Of a stretch of DNA of 64,000 nt, positions 55,657 to 64,000 are shown piece by piece. The notes beneath the pieces are model-generated. The model was not told the DNA's origin and did not search any database. It saw only the letters and a list, made by a program, of their open reading frames with translations. The stretch is taken from the NCBI RefSeq assembly GCF_030269125.1, contig NZ_BSSM01000001.1, forward strand, positions 186,001 to 250,000, in the 5' to 3' direction. The DNA is from Streptomyces hygroscopicus subsp. hygroscopicus (lineage in GTDB: Bacteria > Actinomycetota > Actinomycetes > Streptomycetales > Streptomycetaceae). The position numbers were made by a program, and so were the translations under genes. Each line of letters starts with the position of its first letter. The stretch's first letter is position 1.

Positions 55657-56378
55657 GCGCCCGCCCGTTCGCGGGGAGGGCCGGCAGGCGCGCGGCGCGA
55701 CCTCGCGGCCGAGGACGGCCAGGGCGTCGCGCGCCGGGGCGAGGCGGACTCCGGCGGCCGGTTCCGTCGCCCGGTCACGGGCCGAGGTGGGCGGTGAGCG
55801 TCACCGGGTCGAGGACGGCGACGCCGGCCTCCGGCTGATCTCCGCGAGCCGCCGCGCCTGTTCGCGGTCGCAGGGGTGGCCGCCGTCGCGTCCGGGGGGC
55901 GCGGCGGTGTTCCGTCGGCGCACCGGAAAAGCGGGCTCACCGGCCCGAGGGGCCGAGAAACGGCACCGGACGGATATCTTCCAGCGGCCTCTTCGAATCG
56001 ACGGGCCGGCTGTCCGTTATTCGAGGCACGCCGCGGCTCCTTCATTCGCACGGAAGACCCGCCTTGATCCATATCCGGTGTTCGTGATCCCTTTGATCAC
56101 CGGCCTCGACCGGCGCCGCGCCGACGCCTTGCCCGGCGGGTTCGTGTCCCCGGCATATTCGGTGCGCGCCGACCCGCCGTGACCAGCAAGATCCCTATTT
56201 ACAGCCGGAGTTCCAGCTTGTCATCCTCGCACCACGGCCGTTACCTTCGTCAGCAAGGCGGAACGGCATTGGGGATGCGTTGCGCCACGGGGGAAGGCAC
56301 GAGATTGGAAAATCAACGCGTCACCCGGGAAGGCACGAGAAAGCCGAGGTCCACTGCCGACGCCGGGGGGCGGGCGGC
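55657..56378. other. 720-base gap without recognisable gene
   Basis: No frame here shows family similarity. The first half is GC-rich with fragments on the minus strand (CDREQARRLAEISRR) too short to identify, possibly a decayed gene. The second half (from about 55930) has lower GC and likely holds the promoter for the LuxR gene at 56379. No strong promoter or hairpin was recognised. Confidence 0.45.
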
Positions 56379-57143
56379 ATGACGACGGAGTTGACTCGCG
56401 GCCCCCTGTCCGATGCCCGTACCCGGCTCGTCGTGGTGGACGATCACAACCTGTTCCGCACCGGTCTGGTCTCCCTCCTCACCTCGGTTCCGACTTTCGT
56501 CGTGGAGGCCGAGGGATCGACCGGCGCCGAGGCGGTCGTCCTGTGCCGGCTGCTCCATCCGGACGTTCTGATCCTCGATATCGAGGTGCCCGGTTCCGAT
56601 CCGCACGAAATGCTGATCGACATCCACAAGGACAGCCCGGACACCAAAGTGATCATCCTGAGCATGCACGACGACGGTGCGCGGATCCGCGAACTGATAG
56701 CCGACGGTGTGTCCGGCTTCCTGCACAAGTCGGTCGACTACCCGGCACTGAGAACGGCGATCGACTCCGTGCTGATGAACTCGAACCAGCTCATCATCCA
56801 TCTCCCGCAGAGGTCGCTGTTCGCGGACGACCGGGCCGGGTCCAAGCCGTCCGGTCTGATGTCGACCCGTGAGCTGGAAGTCCTCTCCATCCTCGCCGAG
56901 GGCATGAGCAACGCCGAACTCGCCCGACGGCTGTTCATCAGCGTGAGCACGGTCAAGCGTCACCTCACCAACATCTACCGCAAGCTCGGCGCGGTCTCCC
57001 GGGTCGACGCGCTGCGGCGGGCCGAGGCGGCGGGCATGCTGCCCGGACGCCCTGTGGACGACCGGTCTCCTACTTCAGGCTCGCCGCCACGTCCGCGACC
57101 AGTTCGCTCACGTCCGTACGACCGGTGGCATGAGACGTCATGA
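56379..57143 (+). CDS. LuxR/NarL-family response regulator
   Basis: A 254-residue regulator. The receiver domain has VVVDDHNLFRTGLVSLL with the acidic pair, the phospho-acceptor Asp in DVLILDIEVPG and the conserved Lys in GFLHKSVDYPAL. A GerE-type helix-turn-helix follows (STRELEVLSILAEGMSNAELARRLFISVSTVKRHLTNIYRKLGAVSRVDALRRA pattern, about 160-215). No partner sensor kinase is adjacent, so it is an orphan regulator in the second locus. Its disordered tail overlaps the convergent aldolase gene by 74 bases. Confidence 0.9.
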   Translation: MTTELTRGPLSDARTRLVVVDDHNLFRTGLVSLLTSVPTFVVEAEGSTGAEAVVLCRLLHPDVLILDIEVPGSDPHEMLIDIHKDSPDTKVIILSMHDDGARIRELIADGVSGFLHKSVDYPALRTAIDSVLMNSNQLIIHLPQRSLFADDRAGSKPSGLMSTRELEVLSILAEGMSNAELARRLFISVSTVKRHLTNIYRKLGAVSRVDALRRAEAAGMLPGRPVDDRSPTSGSPPRPRPVRSRPYDRWHETS

Positions 57144-58104
57144 GGCGGGTCGCTCCGGCCGGCAGGGGATGAAGGGTCCAGCGCTTTCGCAGCCGGTCCG
57201 TCGCGGCAGGCGGTAGCTCGACGAAGACCGCGTTGGACTGCACCGGGTGGGCCGGCCGGACTCCGGGGATCGCCCCCAGGTCCGCCACGAGGCGGGTGGC
57301 CATGCTGTTCGCGTGCCGCGCGTTGTCCAGCCAGAGGCCGCCGTCGAGCAGCGCGTTGACCTGCACGGCGAGGTAGCGCATCTTGGACGCCAACTGCCCC
57401 TGCTGCCTGCGCAGGTAGGGCGCCCGCTCGGCGATGCCGGACGTCATCAGGAGCAGCGCGTCGGCGCCCAGCGCCCCGTTCTTGGTGAAGCCGAAGCTCA
57501 GCGCGTCGGCGAAGCGGGCGATGTCCGCCACCGTGCAGCCCAGATGGGCCACGGCGTTGGCGAGGCGTGCCCCGTCCAGGTAGACGCGGAGCCCCTTGCG
57601 GTCGCAGAGTTCCCGCAGCGCCGCGAGCTCCTCCAGTGTGTAACAGGTCCCCAGCTCGGTGACCTGGGTGAGCGCCACCACCGAAGGGCGCGGCGTCCGT
57701 ACGTCCGTGCACCGCCCCAGCACGGCCTCGATCGCCGCCGGGGTGAGCTTGCCGTCCGGTGCCGGCGCGAGCAGGAGTTTCCTGCCCAGCATCGCCTCCA
57801 CCGCCCCGCATTCGTCCACCGCGCAGTGGGCGTTGTCGGCGCAGACGATCGCGTCACCCGGACCGAGCAGGACGGAGAGGCCGAGGACGTTCGCGGCCGT
57901 GCCGTCGAAGACCAGCAGGGGAACCGCCGTCGGCCCGGCCAGCTCGCGCAGGCCCGCCTCGGCCGCCGCCGTCCAGCGGTCACCGCCGTAAGCCGGCGCC
58001 GGCCCCCGGGCGGCCGCCGTGACCGCGGCCAGTACGGCGGGATGCGCCTCCGCGTGGTTGTCGCTCGCGAAGTCCTCGCGCGGGACACCGGTCGGTCCGT
58101 TCAT
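57070..58104 (-). CDS. Low-specificity threonine aldolase-like PLP enzyme
   Basis: A 344-residue fold-type I protein of the beta-eliminating-lyase/threonine aldolase family: DFASDNHAEAHPAVL, PLLVFDGTAANVLGLSVLL, VVALTQVTELGTCYTLEELAAL, VYLDGARLANAVAHLG and the Schiff-base lysine in SFGFTKNGALGADAL. Such enzymes split beta-hydroxy-alpha-amino acids into glycine and an aldehyde, or run in reverse. Beside a cassette expected to make a beta-hydroxy amino acid, it could cleave or form that compound. The gene is divergent from the second SARP and starts at ATG 58104. Confidence 0.85.
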   Translation of the reverse strand: MNGPTGVPREDFASDNHAEAHPAVLAAVTAAARGPAPAYGGDRWTAAAEAGLRELAGPTAVPLLVFDGTAANVLGLSVLLGPGDAIVCADNAHCAVDECGAVEAMLGRKLLLAPAPDGKLTPAAIEAVLGRCTDVRTPRPSVVALTQVTELGTCYTLEELAALRELCDRKGLRVYLDGARLANAVAHLGCTVADIARFADALSFGFTKNGALGADALLLMTSGIAERAPYLRRQQGQLASKMRYLAVQVNALLDGGLWLDNARHANSMATRLVADLGAIPGVRPAHPVQSNAVFVELPPAATDRLRKRWTLHPLPAGATRLMTSHATGRTDVSELVADVAASLK

Positions 58105-58322
58105 GGCGACCAGTGTCCGGCCCCCCGCAGCCACCGGCATCCTCCCGGTGGCTCGGCCCGCTCCCCCTTCCGGCTCATCCTCGCTACGACCGGGGTGTAC
58201 CACCCGGCCGGGAAGGGTCGTAACTCCACCGCTACTACCTCCTCACCGCCACGCGGCGAACCTAGGCTCGGGGCCGGCCGTGGCGAACTGCCGACCGGCA
58301 GCCCGCGAGAGGAGTGAGAGAG

Positions 58323-59192
58323 GTGAGCGTTACGACCACGCTTGCGAACGTACCGGACGCCCCGCCCGCCTACCTGTCGGTGTGTTTCCTCGGGCGGTTC
58401 GCGACCTCGGTGGGCGGCATGCCGGTCGAGCGTTGGAGGGCCGGGAAGTCCCGCAGCTTCTTCCAGTACCTCATGCTGCACCGCAACCGGGTGATGACGC
58501 GCGATCAGCTGCGGGACGCGCTCTGGCCGGAGGCCGAGTGGCACGCCTCCTCCAGTTCGCTGAAGGTGGCCTGCTGCGGAGCCCGCAGCACGCTCGGCGC
58601 CAGCAAGAACGTGGAGGGCGCCGGGTCGCCCATCCGGCTGCTGCACCGGGACGGCGGCTACCTGCTCGACGCCGACGACACCTGGTGCGACATCGAGGAG
58701 TTCCGGGACCGGGTGCACGAGGGCATGCAGCACCGCTCCCACGGCCGGGCCGATCAGGCCGCGGAGAGCCTGACCAGGGCGATCGCCCTGTACCACGGCG
58801 ACTTCCTGGCGGGTCAGGACGAGGACTGGATCGCCGAGGCGCGCGAGTACTACCGGTCGCTGGCGCTGGGCGCCCTCGACGTCCTGCGCTCGACCGCGAT
58901 GGAGCGCGGCGACTCGGACGAGGTCGTGGCCCTCGGCCAGCGCACGCTTCAGATCGACGCGCTGCACGAGCCCACCTACCAGGACCTGATCAGGGTCGCG
59001 GGCCTGCTCGGGCAGCCGGAGCAGGCGATGCGCTGGTACCAGCTGTGCGAACGAAGGCTGCACCGCCTCATAGGCGTCGAGCCCTCGACCGACACCAGGC
59101 GGACCCTGAACCAGGTCCTGAACGGACGCGGCCGGCCGCTCGCCTCCGGGCCGCGCGGTACGCGCACCGGTGCCGGAAGGACTCGGGCATGA
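58323..59192 (+). CDS. SARP-family transcriptional activator (second)
   Basis: A 289-residue protein with an N-terminal winged-helix domain (LGRFATSVGGMPVERWRAGKSRSFFQYLMLHRNRVMTRDQL pattern) and a BTAD helical repeat domain (DFLAGQDEDWIAEAREYYRSLALGAL; YQDLIRVAGLLGQPEQAMRWY). It starts at GTG 58323 behind GAGAGGAG and overlaps the downstream A-T gene by ATGA, so the activator is translated with the first biosynthetic enzymes. This layout suggests positive autoregulation of the cassette. Confidence 0.85.
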   Translation: MSVTTTLANVPDAPPAYLSVCFLGRFATSVGGMPVERWRAGKSRSFFQYLMLHRNRVMTRDQLRDALWPEAEWHASSSSLKVACCGARSTLGASKNVEGAGSPIRLLHRDGGYLLDADDTWCDIEEFRDRVHEGMQHRSHGRADQAAESLTRAIALYHGDFLAGQDEDWIAEAREYYRSLALGALDVLRSTAMERGDSDEVVALGQRTLQIDALHEPTYQDLIRVAGLLGQPEQAMRWYQLCERRLHRLIGVEPSTDTRRTLNQVLNGRGRPLASGPRGTRTGAGRTRA

Positions 59193-60949
59193 CCGCGGGC
59201 CCCTCGGCGACAACGCCCCCGGCCGTGATCTCCCGGCTGCTCGGCCATGTGGCCGCACACGCCGCCGAACGTCCCGACGAGCCCGCGGTCGTCACGGCCG
59301 ACGGCGGCCTCACCTGGGCCGGGCTCGCCGCGTCCGTGGCCACGGCCACCCGCGCGCTGCGCGCCTACGGGATCGGCCGCGGCACCGCGGTGGCGCTCGC
59401 CACCGGCCGTGACCGGCACGCGGTCACGGCCCTGCTCTCCGTCTGGTCCCTCGGCGCGACCGCGGTACTCCTCGACGAGCGGCACCCGGCGGCACACCTC
59501 AGCGGTGTCGTCGCCAACTCCGGTGCCGGGTGGATCGTCGCGGCCGAGCTGACGCCGGAGGTGCTCGGCAACGGCGTTCCGGTCCTGACTCCCTCGGACC
59601 TGCTCGCGGAGCCCGGCGACGGCCCCGGCGTCCAGGCGGCGCGGCCGGTCTCCCCCGACGACGTCGCCTACGTGATCCACACGTCCGGCAGCAGCGGCCG
59701 GCCGAAGGGGGTCGACGTCTCGTTCGGGAACCTGGAGGCGTTCGTCGACGCGATCGAGACCCTCGGGATGCCACGCGGCGGCAACGGCATCAACGCGGTG
59801 TCGCCCGCGTTCGACGGCTGGCTCTGGTGCACCCTCCTCTACCTGGTCTTCGCCAACGCGCTCGGCATCGTGGACCTCGCCCGATCGGCGGCCGACGGAC
59901 CCGCCGCCGCCATCGCCGCCCTCTCCCCCAAGGTGGTGTGCCTGACGCCGTCGCTGCTGGCCGCCTGCGAGGAGGGCGTGGGCAGCGCGGAGGCGATCGT
60001 GGTGGCCGGCGAACCGTGCCCGCCCGACCTGGCGCGGCGGCACGGGACCGGTCGCCGGCTCCTCAACGTCTACGGGCCGACCGAGGCCACCATCGCGGCC
60101 ACCTGGGCGGACAGCGCCCGGGGCGACGACCCTGCCACGATCGGCACCCCGGTCCCCGGCTACACCGTCCACGTGCTCGGCCCCGAGGGCCGCCCGGTAC
60201 CCGACGGTGAGCCGGGTGAGCTGTACATCGGCGGGCCCGGCGTCGCCCTCGGCTACCGCAACGAGCCGGAGCTGACGGCACGCCACTTCGTGACCGACCC
60301 CCTGCGCGGCCGTATCTACGGCACGGGCGACCTCGTCCGGCGCCGGGACGACGGGCTGCTGGAGTTCCGCGGCCGGGTCGACACCCAGGTCAAGGTGCGC
60401 GGGTTCCGGGTGGAGCTGACCGAGATCGAGCGTCATGCCGTCGGCCCCGGCGTGGCCCAGGCCGTCGCCTACCTGCTCCCGGGAGGCCGGACCATCGGCC
60501 TCGCCGTGGTGCCGGGCGAGGACTACCCGGGGGACGCGGAACTGCTCGCGCGCCTCGCCGCACGGCTTCCCGCGCACCAGGTGCCGAGCGCCGTCCGACG
60601 GCTGCGGACGCTGCCGCTGACCCCGAACGGCAAGACCGACCGGGCCGCACTGGCCACGTCGCACACCGCCGCCGACGCGGCCGGGAAGCATCCGGCGCAG
60701 ACCACGGACGCGTTGCTCGACACCGTCACGAAGGTCTGGAACACGGTCCTGGAGCACCCGGTGACCGACGTGGACGCCGGCTTCTTCGCCTCGGGCGGGC
60801 ACTCCCTGCTGGCCGCCGGGTTGATCACCGCCCTGCGTGAGGAGACCGGGGTGTCCCTGACGATGCGCGAACTGCTGGGCAACCCCACCGTCCGGGCCTG
60901 CGCGGAGCTGGTCCGCGCCCGGCTGGCACAACCCCCGGCGGCGTCATGA
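59189..60949 (+). CDS. Stand-alone NRPS A-T didomain
   Basis: A 586-residue protein: adenylation domain (VIHTSGSSGRPKGVDVSF; SPAFDGWLWCTLLYL; NVYGPTEATIAAT; YGTGDLVRRRDDGLLEFRGR; TPNGKTDRAAL) and a carrier domain with ASGGHSLLAAG (Ser539). Extracted specificity residues are D-G-W-L-V-A-V-I-A-K, which I cannot assign with confidence; an aromatic amino acid is likely from context. Together with the following thioesterase and P450 it matches cassettes such as NikP1/NikP2/NikQ (beta-hydroxyhistidine) or those making beta-hydroxytryptophan in quinoxaline peptides, in which an amino acid is tethered, hydroxylated and released. Confidence 0.85.
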   Translation: MTAGPSATTPPAVISRLLGHVAAHAAERPDEPAVVTADGGLTWAGLAASVATATRALRAYGIGRGTAVALATGRDRHAVTALLSVWSLGATAVLLDERHPAAHLSGVVANSGAGWIVAAELTPEVLGNGVPVLTPSDLLAEPGDGPGVQAARPVSPDDVAYVIHTSGSSGRPKGVDVSFGNLEAFVDAIETLGMPRGGNGINAVSPAFDGWLWCTLLYLVFANALGIVDLARSAADGPAAAIAALSPKVVCLTPSLLAACEEGVGSAEAIVVAGEPCPPDLARRHGTGRRLLNVYGPTEATIAATWADSARGDDPATIGTPVPGYTVHVLGPEGRPVPDGEPGELYIGGPGVALGYRNEPELTARHFVTDPLRGRIYGTGDLVRRRDDGLLEFRGRVDTQVKVRGFRVELTEIERHAVGPGVAQAVAYLLPGGRTIGLAVVPGEDYPGDAELLARLAARLPAHQVPSAVRRLRTLPLTPNGKTDRAALATSHTAADAAGKHPAQTTDALLDTVTKVWNTVLEHPVTDVDAGFFASGGHSLLAAGLITALREETGVSLTMRELLGNPTVRACAELVRARLAQPPAAS

Positions 60950-61686
60950 CCTACCTCCGCACCTGGCCGAACGGCACGCCGGAGGCCGCCCCGGTCCTGC
61001 TCTGCCTGCCCCAGGCGGGCGCCAGCGCGCTCCAGTTCCAGGACTGGCAGCGGCGGCTCGGCTCGCGCGCCATGGTGTGCGCCGTGCAACTGCCCGGCCG
61101 GGAGGACCGGTGGGGCGAGCCGGCACCGTCCGGCATCGCCGAGGTGGTCGGTGCCGTGGTGGCGGAACTGGCGGACGCCGGGCTGCTCGGCCGGCCGCTG
61201 GTCGTGTTCGGGGACAGCCTCGGCGGACTGATCGCGTACGAGGTGGCCCGCGCGGTCGGCCCGTCCGCGCTGGTGGTCTGCGTCTGCCGGGCGCCGGTCC
61301 ACTGGGCGCGGCAGGGCGGGCTCCGCGAGGACGACGTCGAACGGCTGGCCTCCGCGAGCGTCGCGGGTTCGGATCTGCCGCCGGAACTCGCCGCCGAACT
61401 GCGCGACATCGCCGCCGAGGTGCTGCGCCGCGACGCGGCGCTGTCGGCGACCTTCCGGGAGGTGCCGGGCGCGGAGCCGCTGCGCTGCCCCGTGTACGCG
61501 TGGGGCGCCCTCGCCGACGAGACGGTCACCCCCGCGCAACTGGACGACTGGCGCGCTGTCACCACCGGGCCGCTGCACCGCCACGACTTCGACGGCGGGC
61601 ACCGGGTCAGCCGCGAGGACCCGGGCGCGCTGCTCGGCCGGCTCTCCCACGTCCTGGCCGACCTCGCCGAGGAGGAACCATCGTGA
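60946..61686 (+). CDS. Thioesterase (type II fold)
   Basis: A 246-residue GrsT-like thioesterase: LLCLPQAGASALQFQDW, VQLPGREDRWGE, nucleophile elbow VVFGDSLGGLIAY (Ser), and DGGHRVSRED with the catalytic histidine. It is coupled to the A-T gene (ATGA overlap) and to the P450 gene. In the beta-hydroxy amino acid cassettes this enzyme frees the hydroxylated residue from the carrier domain, and that is the expected role here. Confidence 0.85.
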   Translation: MTYLRTWPNGTPEAAPVLLCLPQAGASALQFQDWQRRLGSRAMVCAVQLPGREDRWGEPAPSGIAEVVGAVVAELADAGLLGRPLVVFGDSLGGLIAYEVARAVGPSALVVCVCRAPVHWARQGGLREDDVERLASASVAGSDLPPELAAELRDIAAEVLRRDAALSATFREVPGAEPLRCPVYAWGALADETVTPAQLDDWRAVTTGPLHRHDFDGGHRVSREDPGALLGRLSHVLADLAEEEPS

Positions 61687-62879
61687 TCCCGCAGGCGCCA
61701 CCGGTGATCGACCTGACCGATCCCGGCCCCTTCGAGCGCGACGACTTCCGGGACACCCTGGCCTGGCTGCGCGCCAACGCGCCGGTGTACCGGCATCCGG
61801 GCACCCCCGCGCCGTTCTGGGTGCTCACCAGGCACCGTGACATCACCGCCGTGTACGCGGACTCCACCCGCTTCTCCTCCCGCTTCGGGATGCGGATCGG
61901 CAGCGACGTGGCCGCCGTGGCGGCGGTCGCCCAGCGGATGCTGATCGTCTCCGATCCGCCGCAGCACACCGCGGTCAAACGGACGCTGTGGGAGTGGTTC
62001 GGGCCCTCCCGCATGCCCCGGATCGACGCACTGGTGCGGCAGGTGGTGGACGGCCTGGTCACCGACGACGTCCTCGACCGGCCGCTGGACTTCATCGAGG
62101 TGGCCAAGCGGCTGCCGAACCACGTGGTGTGCGCCCTGATGGATCTGCCCCGGTCGGACTGGGACTGGATCGGCGCGGTCACCACCGAGGCGTTCGACGA
62201 CGCGTCGGGCCGACACGCCAACGGCGAGATCTTCCTCTACTTCGCCGATCTGCTCGCGGCGCGGCGGGCGCGACCGGGTGACGACTTCGTCAGCTGGGTC
62301 GCGGCCCACGGCAGGGTGGACGCCGACGGCGGCCGGCCGCTGACCGACGAGGAGATCATCTTCAACTGCAACGGGGTGCTGTCCGGCGCCAACGAGACCA
62401 CCCGCTACGTCGCGGCCGGCGCGCTGCTCGCCTTCGCGCGGTTCCCCGAGCAGTGGGAGCGGCTGCGCGCCCTCGGCACCGCCGGGGTGGCCGCGGCGGT
62501 CGAGGAGGCGCTGCGCTGGACCTCGCCGGGCGTGCACGCGATGCGCACCGTCCTGCGCCCGGCGGAGATCGCCGGGCAGCGGCTGCGGCCCGGCGAGCGG
62601 GTCACGCTCTGGAACGCGTCCGCCAACCGGGACGAGGAGGTCTTCGACGAGCCGGACCGGTTCCTCGTCGACCGGAATCCCAACCGGCACCTGGCGTTCG
62701 GCCATGGCAGACACCTGTGCCTGGGCGCGCGCATGGCGCGCTGCGAGCTGGGCGCCCTGTTCGGCCGCCTGGCCGAACGCGTCGAGAGGGTGGAACTCCT
62801 CGGCACGCCCTCGTTCACGCCGTCCAACTTCACCTGGGGAGTCAGCGCCCTCCCGCTCCGGCTCCACGGGCGTGCGTAA
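61683..62879 (+). CDS. Cytochrome P450, probable carrier-bound amino acid beta-hydroxylase
   Basis: A 398-residue P450 starting at GTG 61683. The I-helix oxygen-activation segment is GVLSGANETTRYVAAGALL, the ExxR motif is in VEEALRW, and the heme loop is LAFGHGRHLCLGARMA (Cys346). The region MLIVSDPPQHTAVKRTLWEWF fits the soluble bacterial class. P450s in this genomic arrangement (NovI, NikQ and quinoxaline-pathway homologues) hydroxylate the beta-carbon of an amino acid bound to an A-T protein. The reaction here is inferred from the A-T and thioesterase neighbours. Confidence 0.88.
   Translation: MIPQAPPVIDLTDPGPFERDDFRDTLAWLRANAPVYRHPGTPAPFWVLTRHRDITAVYADSTRFSSRFGMRIGSDVAAVAAVAQRMLIVSDPPQHTAVKRTLWEWFGPSRMPRIDALVRQVVDGLVTDDVLDRPLDFIEVAKRLPNHVVCALMDLPRSDWDWIGAVTTEAFDDASGRHANGEIFLYFADLLAARRARPGDDFVSWVAAHGRVDADGGRPLTDEEIIFNCNGVLSGANETTRYVAAGALLAFARFPEQWERLRALGTAGVAAAVEEALRWTSPGVHAMRTVLRPAEIAGQRLRPGERVTLWNASANRDEEVFDEPDRFLVDRNPNRHLAFGHGRHLCLGARMARCELGALFGRLAERVERVELLGTPSFTPSNFTWGVSALPLRLHGRA

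Positions 62880-64000
<1,121 letters not shown>

Overview
The window is about 72-75% GC with a strong G/C bias at third codon positions. It carries NRPS/PKS pieces, SARP and LuxR-type regulators, an F420-type PPOX protein and a DUF4157 protein. This points to a Streptomyces or close actinomycete chromosome, probably an accessory arm rich in secondary metabolism.

Layout. 0-4 kb is ordinary flanking sequence: a 3-hydroxyisobutyrate-dehydrogenase-like end, a PPOX protein, a YcnI/copper pair and an ASCH protein. It also holds a scar where the tails of a GH1 glucosidase and an S53 peptidase abut. From 4.1 to 18.1 kb runs one long, tightly overlapped minus-strand operon with a 2-aminoethylphosphonate-type core: a PEP-mutase-like enzyme, a phosphonopyruvate-decarboxylase-like enzyme and a PhnW-like aminotransferase. 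The same operon encodes an ATP-grasp-like ligase, two FemAB/BioF2-type acyltransferases, two methyltransferases, an exporter, a second aminotransferase, a nucleotidyltransferase and an NDK-like protein. From 18.4 to 28.4 kb, on the plus strand, lies an NRPS block: T-C-A-T, hydrolase, unknown protein, S9 peptidase, thioesterase with a Cys nucleophile, and truncated C-A-T. A repeat-rich gap and an Xaa-Pro peptidase follow. From 30.8 to 40 kb a plus-strand operon encodes MFS, JmjC/cupin-8, alpha-oxoamine synthase, CitE-like lyase, DmpF-like acylating aldehyde dehydrogenase, DmpG-like aldolase and an ornithine-cyclodeaminase-family enzyme. A convergent MaoC protein and a second ATP-grasp-like paralogue complete this block. 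I read 4.1-40 kb as one large hybrid phosphonate/peptide cluster. Its PEP mutase departs from the family signature, so the first chemical step may differ.

40-50.3 kb is mixed housekeeping and accessory sequence: an antiporter, a histidine phosphatase, a DUF4157 protein with two HExxH motifs, a MarR/MFS pair with palindromic operators, a DUF504-2H RNA-repair-like protein, an AhpD-like protein and a CoA-transferase. 50.5-52.3 kb is a decay zone: a lone carrier protein, an internally deleted and truncated ketosynthase, and a Baeyer-Villiger monooxygenase remnant joined to it in opposite orientation. From 52.6 kb to the right edge a second biosynthetic locus starts: a SARP, a luciferase-like oxidoreductase, a frameshifted type II thioesterase, a LuxR regulator, a threonine-aldolase-like enzyme and a second SARP. 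It continues with an A-T didomain, a thioesterase, a P450 and a tryptophan-type flavin halogenase cut by the window end. The A-T/TE/P450 trio matches the cassette that makes free beta-hydroxy amino acids in nikkomycin and quinoxaline peptide pathways.

Together, the first locus appears to combine NRPS, ATP-grasp ligases and FemAB-type transferases, three different ways to make peptide bonds, around a phosphonate-like core. The second locus probably makes a halogenated, beta-hydroxylated amino acid. Substrate assignments are inferences from sequence alone.
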